Made by a program: the position numbers and the translations under genes. From the NCBI RefSeq assembly GCF_020480685.1, contig NZ_JAJAFU010000003.1, positions 106,243 through 170,242 of the forward strand: 64,000 nucleotides of DNA. The letters are read 5' to 3'. Of this stretch, positions 49,304 to 58,240 are shown piece by piece. The notes beneath the pieces were generated by a model that searched no databases, had not been told where the DNA came from, and was given only the letters and a program-made list of their open reading frames with translations. Every line of letters starts with the position of its first letter. Position 1 is the stretch's first letter. The DNA comes from Deferrivibrio essentukiensis. GTDB taxonomy: Bacteria > Chrysiogenota > Deferribacteres > Deferribacterales > Deferrivibrionaceae.

Positions 49304-49332
49304 TTGACAAAACTTTACCTTGTATATATAAT
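49304..49332 (+). promoter_or_regulatory. Consensus promoter of the rpmH-rnpA-yidC operon
   Basis: TTGACA at 49304-49309 and TATAAT at 49327-49332 with a 17-base spacer: a perfect match to the housekeeping consensus, about 37 bases upstream of rpmH. A strong promoter is expected for this operon. Confidence 0.88.
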
Positions 49333-49368
49333 CTCGTTCCTTGTTTATAATTAAGTGGAGGTATTACT

Positions 49369-49512
49369 ATGGCTCAAATGCGCACGATGAAAAAACCTAG
49401 CAATATTAAAAGAAAGCGCACTCATGGTTTTAGAGCTAGGATGAAAACTCGCGGTGGCAGACTTGTATTAAAAAGAAGAAGAGCTAAGGGCAGAAAAAGA
49501 TTAGCTATCTAA
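49369..49512 (+). CDS. rpmH: 50S ribosomal protein L34
   Basis: A 47-residue, very basic protein. The block [16 protein letters not shown] and the C-terminal [10 protein letters not shown] are diagnostic for L34. The start with GGAGG seven bases ahead gives an N-terminus [12 protein letters not shown] that is a few residues longer than the usual MKRTYQPSN; a second ATG three codons later would be closer to the common length but has a poorer ribosome site. It leads the conserved rpmH-rnpA-yidD-yidC-jag order. Confidence 0.96.
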   Translation: MAQMRTMKKPSNIKRKRTHGFRARMKTRGGRLVLKRRRAKGRKRLAI

Positions 49513-49521
49513 TTTTATATT

Positions 49522-49875
49522 ATGGACCTGTCTTTTAAAAAGGCAGAAAAGCTTAGAAAAAATAGTGAATTTTTAAAAGTTTACAGGCAGGGGAAAAAGC
49601 ACTACGGACGGTATCTTTTAATATATGTAGTTTTTAAAAGTGAGTATCTCCGCAAAGCTGGTTTTGTTGTCAGCAAGAAAGTCAGCAAAAAAGCGGTAAT
49701 ACGAAATAGATTAAAAAGACAATTAAGAGAGATATACCGGATTAATAAGCATATCCTGCCTGAAAACGTCTCTATTATTACGATAGCTAAACCTGATATA
49801 CTTAAGGCTGATTATAATGAAATTCGCGAAGACTATCTCGAATTACTTAAAAAAATTTCTGATTCTGACAATTGA
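49522..49875 (+). CDS. rnpA: Ribonuclease P protein component
   Basis: RnpA assists the catalytic RNA in tRNA 5' end maturation. The 117-residue basic protein has the RNR signature KKAVIRNRLKRQLREIYR and the N-terminal LRKNSEFLKVYRQGK. It follows rpmH by nine bases and overlaps yidD by about 59 bases, the usual layout of this operon. Confidence 0.95.
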   Translation: MDLSFKKAEKLRKNSEFLKVYRQGKKHYGRYLLIYVVFKSEYLRKAGFVVSKKVSKKAVIRNRLKRQLREIYRINKHILPENVSIITIAKPDILKADYNEIREDYLELLKKISDSDN

Positions 49876-50056
49876 TTTTTATAGTTATGCAATTTCACCT
49901 TTTTTAGGAAGAAATTGCAGATACCATCCCTCTTGCTCTCAATATGCAAAAGAAGCCATCGCAAAAAAAGGGGTTGTAAAAGGGCTGATAATGTCCGCAT
50001 ATCGTATTTTACGTTGTAATCCCTTTAGTAAGGGAGGATTTGACCCGGTCAAATGA
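49817..50056 (+). CDS. yidD: Membrane protein insertion efficiency factor YidD
   Basis: YidD is a small membrane-associated helper of protein insertion. The 79-residue protein contains the family block CRYHPSCSQYAKEAI, with the three conserved cysteines counting the later RILRCNPF. The start lies inside rnpA; a later start after the rnpA stop is not available without losing the first helix, so overlap is likely real. It is followed by yidC. Confidence 0.93.
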   Translation: MKFAKTISNYLKKFLILTIDFYSYAISPFLGRNCRYHPSCSQYAKEAIAKKGVVKGLIMSAYRILRCNPFSKGGFDPVK

Positions 50057-50116
50057 GAATTCACACACAAATAACACAAACTACTTTATCAAAATTCTGT
50101 TGGAGGAATTATATTT

Positions 50117-51640
50117 ATGGATAAGAGGACTTTACTTGCCGTAGTACTCAGTATGGCTGTATTAATGATTTTTCAATTTATTTACAAACCTGCACCTGTG
50201 GTTGTTGACAACACTACTGCTGACAATGTAGCCACCGCTAATAAAACTAACTCAAAAAACTTAGAACCTGACGTCGTAGAGACTCAAACTAAACCTGTTG
50301 AAACCTCACAGGAAACTATTGTTAAAAACTTTGAGGTGGAGACAGATAATCTGATAGTTTATTTTAATGAAAATACAGGTAATATAAATAGCGTAAAAAT
50401 TAAAAATTTTGCACACGCCGGTATATCCCCGCAATTTCAAGCTGAAAAAGGGGACTATTTAAAAATTAACACACTCAATGTAAAACCATCAAACAGAAAA
50501 GTATATGACAATGGTGGTAAAAAGATTATAGAATTTAACTACGAAAAAGATAACGTTGTTGTCTCAAGACAATATATTATAGACGAATCTTATTTGATAA
50601 CTGTAAAAGAGTCTTTAGCAAATATATCAGACAGCTCTATAAAATTACCTTATGATGTGGCGATAGGACCAGGATTAGGTCAAGGTTTTGTAGATAGCAA
50701 ATATTTATTTTCAGGCCCATTAGCTTACGATGGTAAAAAGGTTAAACAGCAAAAACCTAATAAAATAGATAAAGATATCGAAGTAAAGGATGCTGAGTGG
50801 CTTGGGTACACTTCCAAATACTTTGCATTAATAAAAGTCAACAAGGATGTAAAAAATGCAATCTTTCAAAAATATAATGATTCTGCCATAGTTAAAAGCA
50901 GTGCTGAAGTAATACTAAACCCGAAATCTAAAGATGAAAAAAGTTTCATACTCTTTGTGGGACCTAAGAAATATGATTTGCTCTCATCTTACGGTTATGA
51001 TTTGGAAAAAAGTATCGACTTTGGTGTATTCTCTTTCCTTGCCATCCCAATGTTAAAAGTTATGAACATCTTTTACGGAGCAACCAAAAATTATGGATGG
51101 GCAATAATACTTTTGACAATAATAATTAAAATCATTACCTACCCTTTAACATACAAGAGTATGGCGTCTATGAAAAAAATGAAAGATTTACAACCTAAGA
51201 TGACTGAAATTAAGGAAAAATTTAAGGGCGATGCACAAAAGATGAATGCTGCTATGATGGAGTTATATAAAAAACACGGTGTAAATCCTATGGGCGGATG
51301 CTTGCCAATGCTTATTCAGATTCCAATTTTCTTTGCTCTTTACAAAGCATTATTAGTCTCTATCGAATTAAAGGGTGCTCCTTTTATTTTTTGGCTTGCA
51401 GACTTATCAGAAAAAGACCCATATTACATAACGCCAATTTTAATGGGTGCTTCTATGTTTTTCCAACAGAAACTAACACCTGCCGCTGGCGATCCGATTC
51501 AGCAGAAACTATTTCTTTTTATGCCCGTTATTTTTACTTTTATGTTTTTGAACTTCCCTTCAGGGCTAGTAATCTACTGGTTAACAAACAATATTTTATC
51601 AATCGGGCAACAAATTATTATTAACAAAAAAACTGCGTGA
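50117..51640 (+). CDS. yidC: Membrane protein insertase YidC
   Basis: YidC inserts and folds inner-membrane proteins, with or without Sec. The 507-residue length and layout are of the Gram-negative type: an N-terminal helix (about 5-22), a large periplasmic beta domain (about 60-310) and a core of five helices from about 320. Core blocks are NYGWAIILLTIIIKIITYPL, KKHGVNPMGGCLPMLIQIPIF and LNFPSGLVIYWLTNN. GGAGG precedes the ATG. Confidence 0.96.
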   Translation: MDKRTLLAVVLSMAVLMIFQFIYKPAPVVVDNTTADNVATANKTNSKNLEPDVVETQTKPVETSQETIVKNFEVETDNLIVYFNENTGNINSVKIKNFAHAGISPQFQAEKGDYLKINTLNVKPSNRKVYDNGGKKIIEFNYEKDNVVVSRQYIIDESYLITVKESLANISDSSIKLPYDVAIGPGLGQGFVDSKYLFSGPLAYDGKKVKQQKPNKIDKDIEVKDAEWLGYTSKYFALIKVNKDVKNAIFQKYNDSAIVKSSAEVILNPKSKDEKSFILFVGPKKYDLLSSYGYDLEKSIDFGVFSFLAIPMLKVMNIFYGATKNYGWAIILLTIIIKIITYPLTYKSMASMKKMKDLQPKMTEIKEKFKGDAQKMNAAMMELYKKHGVNPMGGCLPMLIQIPIFFALYKALLVSIELKGAPFIFWLADLSEKDPYYITPILMGASMFFQQKLTPAAGDPIQQKLFLFMPVIFTFMFLNFPSGLVIYWLTNNILSIGQQIIINKKTA

Positions 51641-51647
51641 GGTATGT

Positions 51648-52298
51648 ATGAAGTACTTTGAAATAGAAGCTCAGTCAATCGATGAAGCTATAGATAAAGT
51701 TGTAAGTGAGCAGAAATATCCAAGAGAGTTTATTGAAGCAGAGGTAATAGAGGAAGGCTCAAAAGGTTTTTTGGGTATAGGCAGAAAAAACGGACTATAT
51801 AAGATTAAAGTCAATGATTATGAATATTTGAAAAGAAAAATCAAATTAACTTTGACCGAAATACTTGAAAAAATGGATATTCATAATTTTAGGGTTGAAA
51901 TTATTGAAGACTACCCGACCTGTAAATTTAACATAATCTCAGAAGACTCTAACATATTAATTGGCAAGACTGCTCAAACCTTAAATGCACTTCAACATAT
52001 AATAGATAAGATTTTTAACCTGGAAGATGAAAGCGACAAACAATTTATCTTGGACGTAGAAAATTATAGAGACAGAATTCTGACTTATCTTAAAGAAAAA
52101 GCCACTTCTCTTGCTGCAAATGTATTAAGGACCGGAAAGCCGGCTAAAATGCCTCCTATGGTGACAATGATTAGAAAAGAGATTCATATGTCGGTAAAAG
52201 AAATTAAAGGTGTTAAAACAGAAAGTTACGGTAACGGAGACATAAAAACTCTTTACATTGTCCCAGAAAAAGGTAAAAAGAAGAGAGAGAGAAGATAA
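51648..52298 (+). CDS. jag: RNA-binding protein Jag/KhpB
   Basis: A 216-residue RNA-binding protein. An N-terminal Jag_N domain covers about 1-50 (EIEAQSIDEAIDKVVSEQ, GSKGFLGIGRKNGLYKI), a KH domain about 70-140 (ISEDSNILIGKTAQTLNALQHI) and an R3H domain about 145-210, which ends in a basic tail. In other bacteria KhpB works with KhpA and binds many RNAs, affecting cell size and wall synthesis. It is seven bases after yidC. Confidence 0.93.
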   Translation: MKYFEIEAQSIDEAIDKVVSEQKYPREFIEAEVIEEGSKGFLGIGRKNGLYKIKVNDYEYLKRKIKLTLTEILEKMDIHNFRVEIIEDYPTCKFNIISEDSNILIGKTAQTLNALQHIIDKIFNLEDESDKQFILDVENYRDRILTYLKEKATSLAANVLRTGKPAKMPPMVTMIRKEIHMSVKEIKGVKTESYGNGDIKTLYIVPEKGKKKRERR

Positions 52299-52299
52299 T

Positions 52300-52554
52300 A
52301 TGATTATTAAATTTCTATTAACTGCATTCCTCATTTATATTACCTTTACCCTTTTTAGAAACAGTAAAAAGCTGTCCGGTGATAAAAAGGATGAAATAGC
52401 AGCTACCCCCGTTGAGCTTGTCAAAGATCCTATTTGTGAAACCTTTGTTGAAATGGAAACTCCCTATAAGGTAAAATTGTATGACAATATATATTATTTT
52501 TGCTCAGAAGAGTGCAGAGACAAATTTATAGCCAAAAATAAAAAGGAAGGTTAG
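52300..52554 (+). CDS. Membrane-anchored YHS-domain protein
   Basis: An 84-residue protein from the ATG at 52300, just past the jag stop; an upstream in-frame start at 52258 lies inside jag. One membrane helix at about 3-19, a short charged linker, then a YHS domain with DPICETFVEMETPYKV and YYFCSEECRDKF. YHS domains bind metals through such cysteines in copper or mercury proteins and in dehydrogenases. The function of the stand-alone form is not known; a role in metal handling is a guess. Confidence 0.85.
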   Translation: MIIKFLLTAFLIYITFTLFRNSKKLSGDKKDEIAATPVELVKDPICETFVEMETPYKVKLYDNIYYFCSEECRDKFIAKNKKEG

Positions 52555-52555
52555 T

Positions 52556-53200
52556 ATGCAAATTTTTTTAGATACTGCAAATATAGAAGAGATAAAAGAG
52601 ATTAGCTCTCTTGGAATATTAGATGGTGTTACAACCAACCCAAGTCTGATAGCCAAAGAGAAAAAAGATTTCAAATCTACAATAAAGGCCATTTGTGATA
52701 TAGTCAAAGGTCCTGTCAGTGCTGAAGTTATTGCAACAGATTATGAAGGGATGATAACTGAAGCTGAAGAGCTTGTAAAGATAAGTGAATATGTTGTTGT
52801 AAAAATCCCTTTCACTTTGGACGGGCTTAAGGCTACAAGATATTTATCTGACAAAGATATCCCCGTGAATATGACCCTTATTTTTTCTCCGAATCAAGCC
52901 GTCCTTGCCTGTAAGGCTGGAGCAAGATATATCAGTCCATTTGTTGGAAGACTTGATGACATAGGGCATGACGGGATGGAGCTTGCTATCCAGTGCCAGG
53001 ATATTGTTGATACATACGGATATGAAACAGAAGTAATTGCAGCAAGCGTCAGACATCCGGAACACGTATTAAAAATTATGGAAAACGGCATTGATATAGC
53101 GACACTTCCACACAAAGTTGTAATGCAAATGCTGAAACACCCGCTTACTGATATTGGGATTGAGAAATTCCTTTCCGATTGGAAAAATGCAAATAAATAA
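52556..53200 (+). CDS. Small transaldolase / fructose-6-phosphate aldolase family
   Basis: A 214-residue protein of the short transaldolase group (TalC/Fsa). The Schiff-base lysine is Lys83 in VVKIPFT, and the blocks FLDTANI, GVTTNPSLIAKE, NMTLIFSPNQAVLA and SPFVGRLDD are present. These proteins act either as transaldolases in the pentose phosphate route or as fructose-6-phosphate aldolases; sequence alone does not separate these well, but a transaldolase role is more common. It directly follows the YHS gene and is closed by a terminator. Confidence 0.93.
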   Translation: MQIFLDTANIEEIKEISSLGILDGVTTNPSLIAKEKKDFKSTIKAICDIVKGPVSAEVIATDYEGMITEAEELVKISEYVVVKIPFTLDGLKATRYLSDKDIPVNMTLIFSPNQAVLACKAGARYISPFVGRLDDIGHDGMELAIQCQDIVDTYGYETEVIAASVRHPEHVLKIMENGIDIATLPHKVVMQMLKHPLTDIGIEKFLSDWKNANK

Positions 53201-53203
53201 TTT

Positions 53204-53230
53204 AAGGGAGCGTTTTTAGCTCCCTTTTTT
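53204..53230 (+). terminator. Intrinsic terminator after the transaldolase
   Basis: AAGGGAGC pairs with GCTCCCTT (53204-53211 with 53219-53226) around seven bases, followed by a T run. It ends the rpmH-transaldolase unit and abuts the convergent phosphodiesterase gene. Confidence 0.9.
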
Positions 53231-54014
53231 ATTTCAAATATAAACCTTCTACAATCTTTTTTAAATTCTCTATCGGCCTTGCATCTACACTAACTTTTGT
53301 AATCTTTTCTTCACTTGAATAGATAATAACAGGTCTTTTAAAATCTTCCTTGTGATTTGAACCATGAATTTTATCATGCCCCGCATGGTCAGATGTAATA
53401 ACAAGAAGATAAGGCTTACTATTTTCAAGTTTTTTAAATAGATATCCAAGCATTTCATCAATAAAGTTAAACTCTTCCATATACTCTTTTGACATCCACC
53501 CGCTCTCAGGCCCTACAAAATCAAGACCGCTTACGTGTAAAAAAATAAATTGTTTTTCATTTGGATTTAAAAATTTTACTGTTTCCTCAATAGCGTTATC
53601 TCTTGAATATTTTTCATAATCCACATAACTGTCTGCAAGAAAACCAAGCTTTGGCTTGCTGTAAATAAAAGCCGTCCCGTAACCTGATTTCTTTGCTGTC
53701 AAAAAAAGTGTTGGCTTTTCAATCTTTTTATCCCCCTTCTTCCACACATTATCAGTTTTCCCGTTTTGCTGAGGAGTAAGCCCTGTAATCATAGATGTAT
53801 GTGCAATCAATGTTTTTGGCGGAATTGTACTTTTGCCGTCAGGTATGTACAAACCATTTTTTATATATTTAAAAATATTTGGACAATTAACTTCCGTAAC
53901 AGCATCAGGGTGCAAAGCATCTATAGATATTATTACAATCTTGTCAAACTGTCCGCTAATTGCCGATAAATTAAAAGAAAAAATTAGTACAATTATTGAA
54001 TAAATTATTTTCAC
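53229..54014 (-). CDS. Exported alkaline-phosphatase-fold / type I phosphodiesterase-like protein
   Basis: A 261-residue protein with a signal peptide (about 1-20) and the alkaline phosphatase superfamily fold. Metal ligands are suggested by IISIDALHPDAV (first Asp), the nucleophile region PPKTLIAHTSMITGL, and ITSDHAGHDKIHG...NHKEDFKRPV. It resembles the type I phosphodiesterase/nucleotide pyrophosphatase group but is short. The substrate is unknown. It lies 11 bases after the heme-sensor kinase, so it is probably co-transcribed with it. Confidence 0.8.
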   Translation of the reverse strand: MKIIYSIIVLIFSFNLSAISGQFDKIVIISIDALHPDAVTEVNCPNIFKYIKNGLYIPDGKSTIPPKTLIAHTSMITGLTPQQNGKTDNVWKKGDKKIEKPTLFLTAKKSGYGTAFIYSKPKLGFLADSYVDYEKYSRDNAIEETVKFLNPNEKQFIFLHVSGLDFVGPESGWMSKEYMEEFNFIDEMLGYLFKKLENSKPYLLVITSDHAGHDKIHGSNHKEDFKRPVIIYSSEEKITKVSVDARPIENLKKIVEGLYLK

Positions 54015-54025
54015 ACTATCCTCCC

Positions 54026-55552
54026 TTATTTATTGTAAAGAGTAATTGTGAATACCGTATATTTACCAAAAATAGATTCAACCTTCAATTTTCCACCCAT
54101 CTTTTCGACAACCCTGTAAGCAATTGACAATCCTAACCCGGTTCCTGATATCCTCTTCTTGACATTTTCAGAGCGATAAAATCTTTGAAAAATTTTATCT
54201 TTCTCGTCATCTTTAATACCTACCCCTGTGTCATACACACTTATGATAGTTTTATCACCCTCGCACTTTGCAGATATTTCTATCTTCCCAAAATCAATAT
54301 TATATTTTATCGCGTTAGATATAAGATTATTTAAAACATGGTCAAAAAAATCTTCATCTACCACAATAAATAAATCTTCAGGGATATCTATTTTTACCCT
54401 TATATTTTTTTTAGATATTTCATCATTATAAAAATTAATCCATTTAATAACCATATTACGTAATAAAATATTTTCCTTTTTAAACTCAAAAGTTGCATAT
54501 TCAAGTTTTGTTAAAATCAGAAAATGATTAAACAGTCTATTTAAATATCCGGCATTTCTTACAATTACCTTTTTGGCTGTTTCTTCAACCTCTTCATCGT
54601 TTTTAGTCCTTAATAAAATATCGCTGTATGAAATAATTTTGGTCAAAGGTGTCCTTATCTCATGAGCAAGGGAATCAATTACATCGGATTTGAATTTATT
54701 AGACTTGAGAAGCTCCTGGTTTTTTATAACAAGCTCATCATGTATTTTTATGTATTCTGAAATTGCCTCTTTCAATTTTATCTTGAGATTTTCTTCATTT
54801 TTTATAATTTGGTTATACATTTTATTGAATGCTTCAGACAATTCCTGAATCTCATCACCGGTATTAAACACGGGAATTGCTATACTTTTATTATTAATAA
54901 TCCCCTTTGCGCTGAGACTTAGTCTTTTTAAGTATTTTAAAATCAACGTATGAAGCAAAACAATTATACCGATAAGCAAAGATGTAAACATTATAAATGC
55001 TGTAGTATAAAAAAGCCTGTTATTTGCCTTTATAGATTGTTCAATCTCTTTGAGAGGGATAAAAATAGATATCCCCCCTCTAAAGTCCCCTACCTTATAC
55101 CCTTGATAATCGTGACAAGTCAAACATGACTCATTTATAAAAAGGGGAGCCATATATCTGTAAACTTTTCCAACCTTTTTATCATACGTAACATCCTCAT
55201 ACTCTTTGACACCATTTCTAAAGAGCTTAATTGCTCCTTTCTCAAAATCATCAGGTGCATTTTCAGGATTAACCAAAATATCACTGGTTATGTGAAACCG
55301 AAAATTTGTCATTTTATTGGCATATTTTGAAAGCTCTTTAGTAGCAACCGCGGGGACAGGCTCAATCCTATCTCTGTTTTCTGCAACCCACTGTCTTGTA
55401 ATTATAATCATGTCAAAAAGTGTCTTAGCCTGAATCTTTGCTTGTTCAAAAATTATATTTCTTTGATGGTTCCATATAATTAATAAAATTGGAGAAAGGG
55501 TAAATATCATTATAATTGTTAAAAATAAGATTAGTTTTGCTGAAAGTTTCAT
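54026..55552 (-). CDS. Heme-sensor histidine kinase (DUF3365-HAMP-HisKA-HATPase)
   Basis: A 508-residue membrane kinase. Helix 1 at about 9-28, then a periplasmic DUF3365 (Tll0287-like) domain with c-type heme motif CLTCH at 143-147, helix 2 at about 182-204, HAMP at about 205-258, a coiled-coil linker, the H box SLAHEIRTPLTKI with His297, and an ATPase domain (NLISNAIKYNI, YDTGVGIKDDE, GTGLGLSIAY). The covalent heme makes it a candidate sensor of redox state, NO or related nitrogen compounds. It overlaps its response regulator by four bases and sits behind the nap operon, which suggests control of nitrate respiration. The partial gene at 1-705 has the same sensor type. Confidence 0.92.
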   Translation of the reverse strand: MKLSAKLILFLTIIMIFTLSPILLIIWNHQRNIIFEQAKIQAKTLFDMIIITRQWVAENRDRIEPVPAVATKELSKYANKMTNFRFHITSDILVNPENAPDDFEKGAIKLFRNGVKEYEDVTYDKKVGKVYRYMAPLFINESCLTCHDYQGYKVGDFRGGISIFIPLKEIEQSIKANNRLFYTTAFIMFTSLLIGIIVLLHTLILKYLKRLSLSAKGIINNKSIAIPVFNTGDEIQELSEAFNKMYNQIIKNEENLKIKLKEAISEYIKIHDELVIKNQELLKSNKFKSDVIDSLAHEIRTPLTKIISYSDILLRTKNDEEVEETAKKVIVRNAGYLNRLFNHFLILTKLEYATFEFKKENILLRNMVIKWINFYNDEISKKNIRVKIDIPEDLFIVVDEDFFDHVLNNLISNAIKYNIDFGKIEISAKCEGDKTIISVYDTGVGIKDDEKDKIFQRFYRSENVKKRISGTGLGLSIAYRVVEKMGGKLKVESIFGKYTVFTITLYNK

Positions 55553-56235
55553 TTATCTATTTTATAGCCTACACCGGAAATTGTTTTAATAATGTCCGGG
55601 ATGAACTTTGAAAGTTTATTTCTGATATGCTGAATATGAACATCAAGACTTCTCGACCATTTATAAAGTGTGTTTGTCCCCCAAAGCTCTTTGATAATCT
55701 GCTCTCGACTAACAATTTGCCCTACACTTTTCAATAAATAAACAAGCACATCAAACTCTTTTGGAGTAAAGTCTATCTTTTTATCCTTAAATGTGGCTTC
55801 TCTGCTCTTTAAATCGATAAGAAGACCTTTGTAAGTAATGGTATCTTGAGAATCTTCACTACCGTTTGTACAACACCTTCTCATAATCGCCTTTACTCTT
55901 GCAAGAAACTCCATATTCTCAAACGGCTTTGTAATATAATCATCTGCACCATATTCAAAACACAAAACCTTTGCAGTTACATTCTCTTTTGCCGATAAAA
56001 TAATTATAGGCACATCCGATTCTTTCCTTAAAATCTTGCACAAATGCTCTCCATCAAGGTCAGGCAGCCCCAAATCAAGAATAACAAGTGTAAATTTATT
56101 TTTTTTGAAAAGTTCAAGCCCTCCAAATGCAGTCGTGCTACTTACTACACTAAATCCTTCGCTTGACAGCAGAAGTTTTAACAGTTGAACTATCTCAATA
56201 TCATCATCAATTATAAGTATCTTACACTCATTCAT
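55549..56235 (-). CDS. OmpR/PhoB-family response regulator
   Basis: A 228-residue regulator. The receiver domain has the acidic pair in IIDDD, phospho-Asp54 (VILDLGLPDLDG) and the YITKPFE lysine; the C-terminal winged helix carries TPKEFDVLVYLLKSVGQIVSREQI and DVHIQHIRNKL. Such regulators bind direct repeats with about 11-base period. Repeats of this kind lie between napM and the HAO gene (61114-61161). It is the partner of the heme-sensor kinase, with which it overlaps. Confidence 0.95.
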   Translation of the reverse strand: MNECKILIIDDDIEIVQLLKLLLSSEGFSVVSSTTAFGGLELFKKNKFTLVILDLGLPDLDGEHLCKILRKESDVPIIILSAKENVTAKVLCFEYGADDYITKPFENMEFLARVKAIMRRCCTNGSEDSQDTITYKGLLIDLKSREATFKDKKIDFTPKEFDVLVYLLKSVGQIVSREQIIKELWGTNTLYKWSRSLDVHIQHIRNKLSKFIPDIIKTISGVGYKIDK

Positions 56236-56351
56236 ATCAATAATTATTACACTAAAAAATTATCAAATCAACACTTTTACTATTATTCTTTATTTATTTT
56301 GTTACTAAGACATCACCCACAAAATTTTAAATTAAAAACTTGAAATAAGAA

Positions 56352-57152
56352 CTACTTTATAAAATATTTTAATGTTGGCCTTTTATGGTTATCTGGGCAA
56401 TTATCAATGCAATCCCCACAATTATTGCATGCAATACTCTGCCCATCCTCCATAGGATTAATAGCCATAGGGCAAACTTTGATACAACTTAGGCACATTG
56501 AGCAGTCTTCATTAATTTTCTTCACGTTCAACATTCTTTTAAGCCCCAAGACAGACAAAAAGCTCCCCGTAGGGCAAAAGTAACGACACCAAAATTTGTA
56601 ATAAAAAAACTCCATTACTATTAAAAACAGAATAAAAACTATTTCAAAAGTGACATAACCGAACTTTACCATAACAAGTGCCTGGGATGAAATAATCCCC
56701 GGAGCTGAAATAAGATTCAAAAGTGGTATTCCGGCAATTCCCATAACAAATAATCCAAACAATAAAAAGGAAAGCCTTAATACATTTGTTTTGTAAAGAT
56801 GTTCTTTTGCATATTTAGGCTTATTAGATTTTAAACGCAACTTTTTTCTTAAACCTTCTATCATCTCTGTAATAAAGTAGTAGGGGCACATGTAACTGCA
56901 CCAAATTCTTCCGAATATCAAAAGAAGCATAATAGGAATTATAATCGAGGCAAGCATTGTCAGAGTAAAAGATTTTGATGCAACAATAGCCTGGAAAACT
57001 GCCAACGGGTCAGCCATTGCAATGCTGCCTACATCGATAGAATAAAATGTCCCTTTGATAAAATAAATCTCAAATATATTCAAAACAGGCACAATAAACA
57101 TTAGTAAAAAAACAAAAATCTGTATACTTCGCCTGATGCTCTTAATCTTCAT
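56352..57152 (-). CDS. napH: NapH-like quinol-oxidising membrane ferredoxin
   Basis: A 266-residue membrane protein (from the ATG at 57152) with about four hydrophobic helices. Two cytoplasmic-loop motifs WCSYMCPYYF and WCRYFCPTGS are typical of the NapH/NosR/CcoG-type fold. The C-terminus carries two [4Fe-4S] sets, CSMCLSCIKVCP and CNNCGDCIDNCP. With NapG it moves electrons from menaquinol towards the periplasmic reductase. A reading from 57179 adds nine residues that overlap napG further. It ends the nap run; the regulator gene follows after about 115 bases. Confidence 0.92.
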   Translation of the reverse strand: MKIKSIRRSIQIFVFLLMFIVPVLNIFEIYFIKGTFYSIDVGSIAMADPLAVFQAIVASKSFTLTMLASIIIPIMLLLIFGRIWCSYMCPYYFITEMIEGLRKKLRLKSNKPKYAKEHLYKTNVLRLSFLLFGLFVMGIAGIPLLNLISAPGIISSQALVMVKFGYVTFEIVFILFLIVMEFFYYKFWCRYFCPTGSFLSVLGLKRMLNVKKINEDCSMCLSCIKVCPMAINPMEDGQSIACNNCGDCIDNCPDNHKRPTLKYFIK

Positions 57153-57915
57153 TAGTTTCCCAACCTTCAATAGACGCATTTATATCAAAATCGTACTTAA
57201 ACTCTTTCTTCTTACCAAACGTAGAAATACCCTGCTTGCGCTCTATTAACTTTTCCCCCTTTAAAATATCTCTATACTCTTTAGGATTAGATTTTAGTAC
57301 TTTTGACCTTCTGTAATAATATCCTGCATCCTTTACGTCCCCCATACCTGTAGGTATAACATTTATAGCCTTCCCGTCTTTTGTTTTAACAGGGCATTTC
57401 TCCACACATATCCCACACCCAACACATTTTTCCGTAACTACAGGGAGTATATATTTTTCCATTACTATTGCTTCGTCTGTAAATGGACATACGTTGTAAC
57501 AAGTGCTGCAAATCTGTGCCTTACCTGTTACTTTTCCTGTCTCCTCTTCTTTGTAATACTGGAAATTTAGGCACTCTTTCTGATTTATTACAGCCTTGCC
57601 GATACTTACTTTTTCAGGATTAATAAGATTATTATTTAAAGCTCCTGTAGGACAAACTTCGGGACATTTCATGCAAAGATAACAAGCTCTTTCCTCTACA
57701 AAAATATATGGCGTTCCAATCTGTAATTTTTCAAAAAGGTCAGCCCTTTTTATGCTGTCATATGGACAAACTTCTATGCACCTTGCACATCTAATGCAAA
57801 GCTCCATAAACATCTTCTCAGCCACAGCACCGGGTGGTCTAAGCCTATTCTGCTTAAAAAAACCTTTAAACGGATTATTAGACAAAAACTTTTGAAGAGT
57901 CTCTTTTAAACTCAT
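57142..57915 (-). CDS. napG: NapG-like four-cluster ferredoxin, without Tat signal
   Basis: A 257-residue iron-sulfur protein with four [4Fe-4S] motifs: CIRCARCIEVCP, CYLCMKCPEVCP, CSTCYNVCP (with an extra upstream Cys) and CVGCGICVEKCP. The opening RLRPPGAVAEKMF is the usual NapG lead into the first cluster. NapG normally has a twin-arginine signal; here the N-terminus MSLKETLQKFLSNNPF has none, and an in-frame stop lies two codons upstream, so no longer form exists. It would therefore be cytoplasmic or carried by a partner. The ATG overlaps the napD stop; the 3' end overlaps napH. Confidence 0.9.
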   Translation of the reverse strand: MSLKETLQKFLSNNPFKGFFKQNRLRPPGAVAEKMFMELCIRCARCIEVCPYDSIKRADLFEKLQIGTPYIFVEERACYLCMKCPEVCPTGALNNNLINPEKVSIGKAVINQKECLNFQYYKEEETGKVTGKAQICSTCYNVCPFTDEAIVMEKYILPVVTEKCVGCGICVEKCPVKTKDGKAINVIPTGMGDVKDAGYYYRRSKVLKSNPKEYRDILKGEKLIERKQGISTFGKKKEFKYDFDINASIEGWETNED

Positions 57916-58220
57916 ATTTTAATCTTTTTTTTATCCTTAAATCTAAACACTTCAGGCGTAACCTCACCCTTTTCAATCTTTTCTACTGCTTCTTCAAAGT
58001 TGCAGTAGTGATGCCCTATATCTATTATCTCATCATGACTTTTAAGCTCTTCACATATTTTTTCAAGCTCCTTTTCCCCCTCAACTTCAAACACAACGAT
58101 TATCCTTCTTCTATCTTCAGTTATAGAATATACCTCAATCTCTTTATATCCTCTTAATATTGATAATGCTTTTTCTGCCATATCATCAATTATATTTACA
58201 ACACTACCAACTATTAGCAT
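57912..58220 (-). CDS. napD: NapD-type maturation chaperone
   Basis: NapD binds the twin-arginine signal of NapA and holds back export until the cofactor is in place. The 102-residue protein has the ferredoxin-like NapD fold pattern (IVGSVVNI at the start; EKALSILRGYKEIEVYSI, RRIIVVFEVEG, IDIGHHYCNFEEAVE). The HHYCNFEE block fits the family. It lies between napA and napG; the gap to napA holds a hairpin. Confidence 0.88.
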   Translation of the reverse strand: MLIVGSVVNIIDDMAEKALSILRGYKEIEVYSITEDRRRIIVVFEVEGEKELEKICEELKSHDEIIDIGHHYCNFEEAVEKIEKGEVTPEVFRFKDKKKIKI

Positions 58221-58240
58221 AAGCTACTCCTTACATTTGA

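Noticed and set aside
49261..49370. Possible oriC next to rpmH
   Set aside because: Gene order here is M23 peptidase then rpmH; no dnaA, dnaN or DnaA-box cluster is visible.
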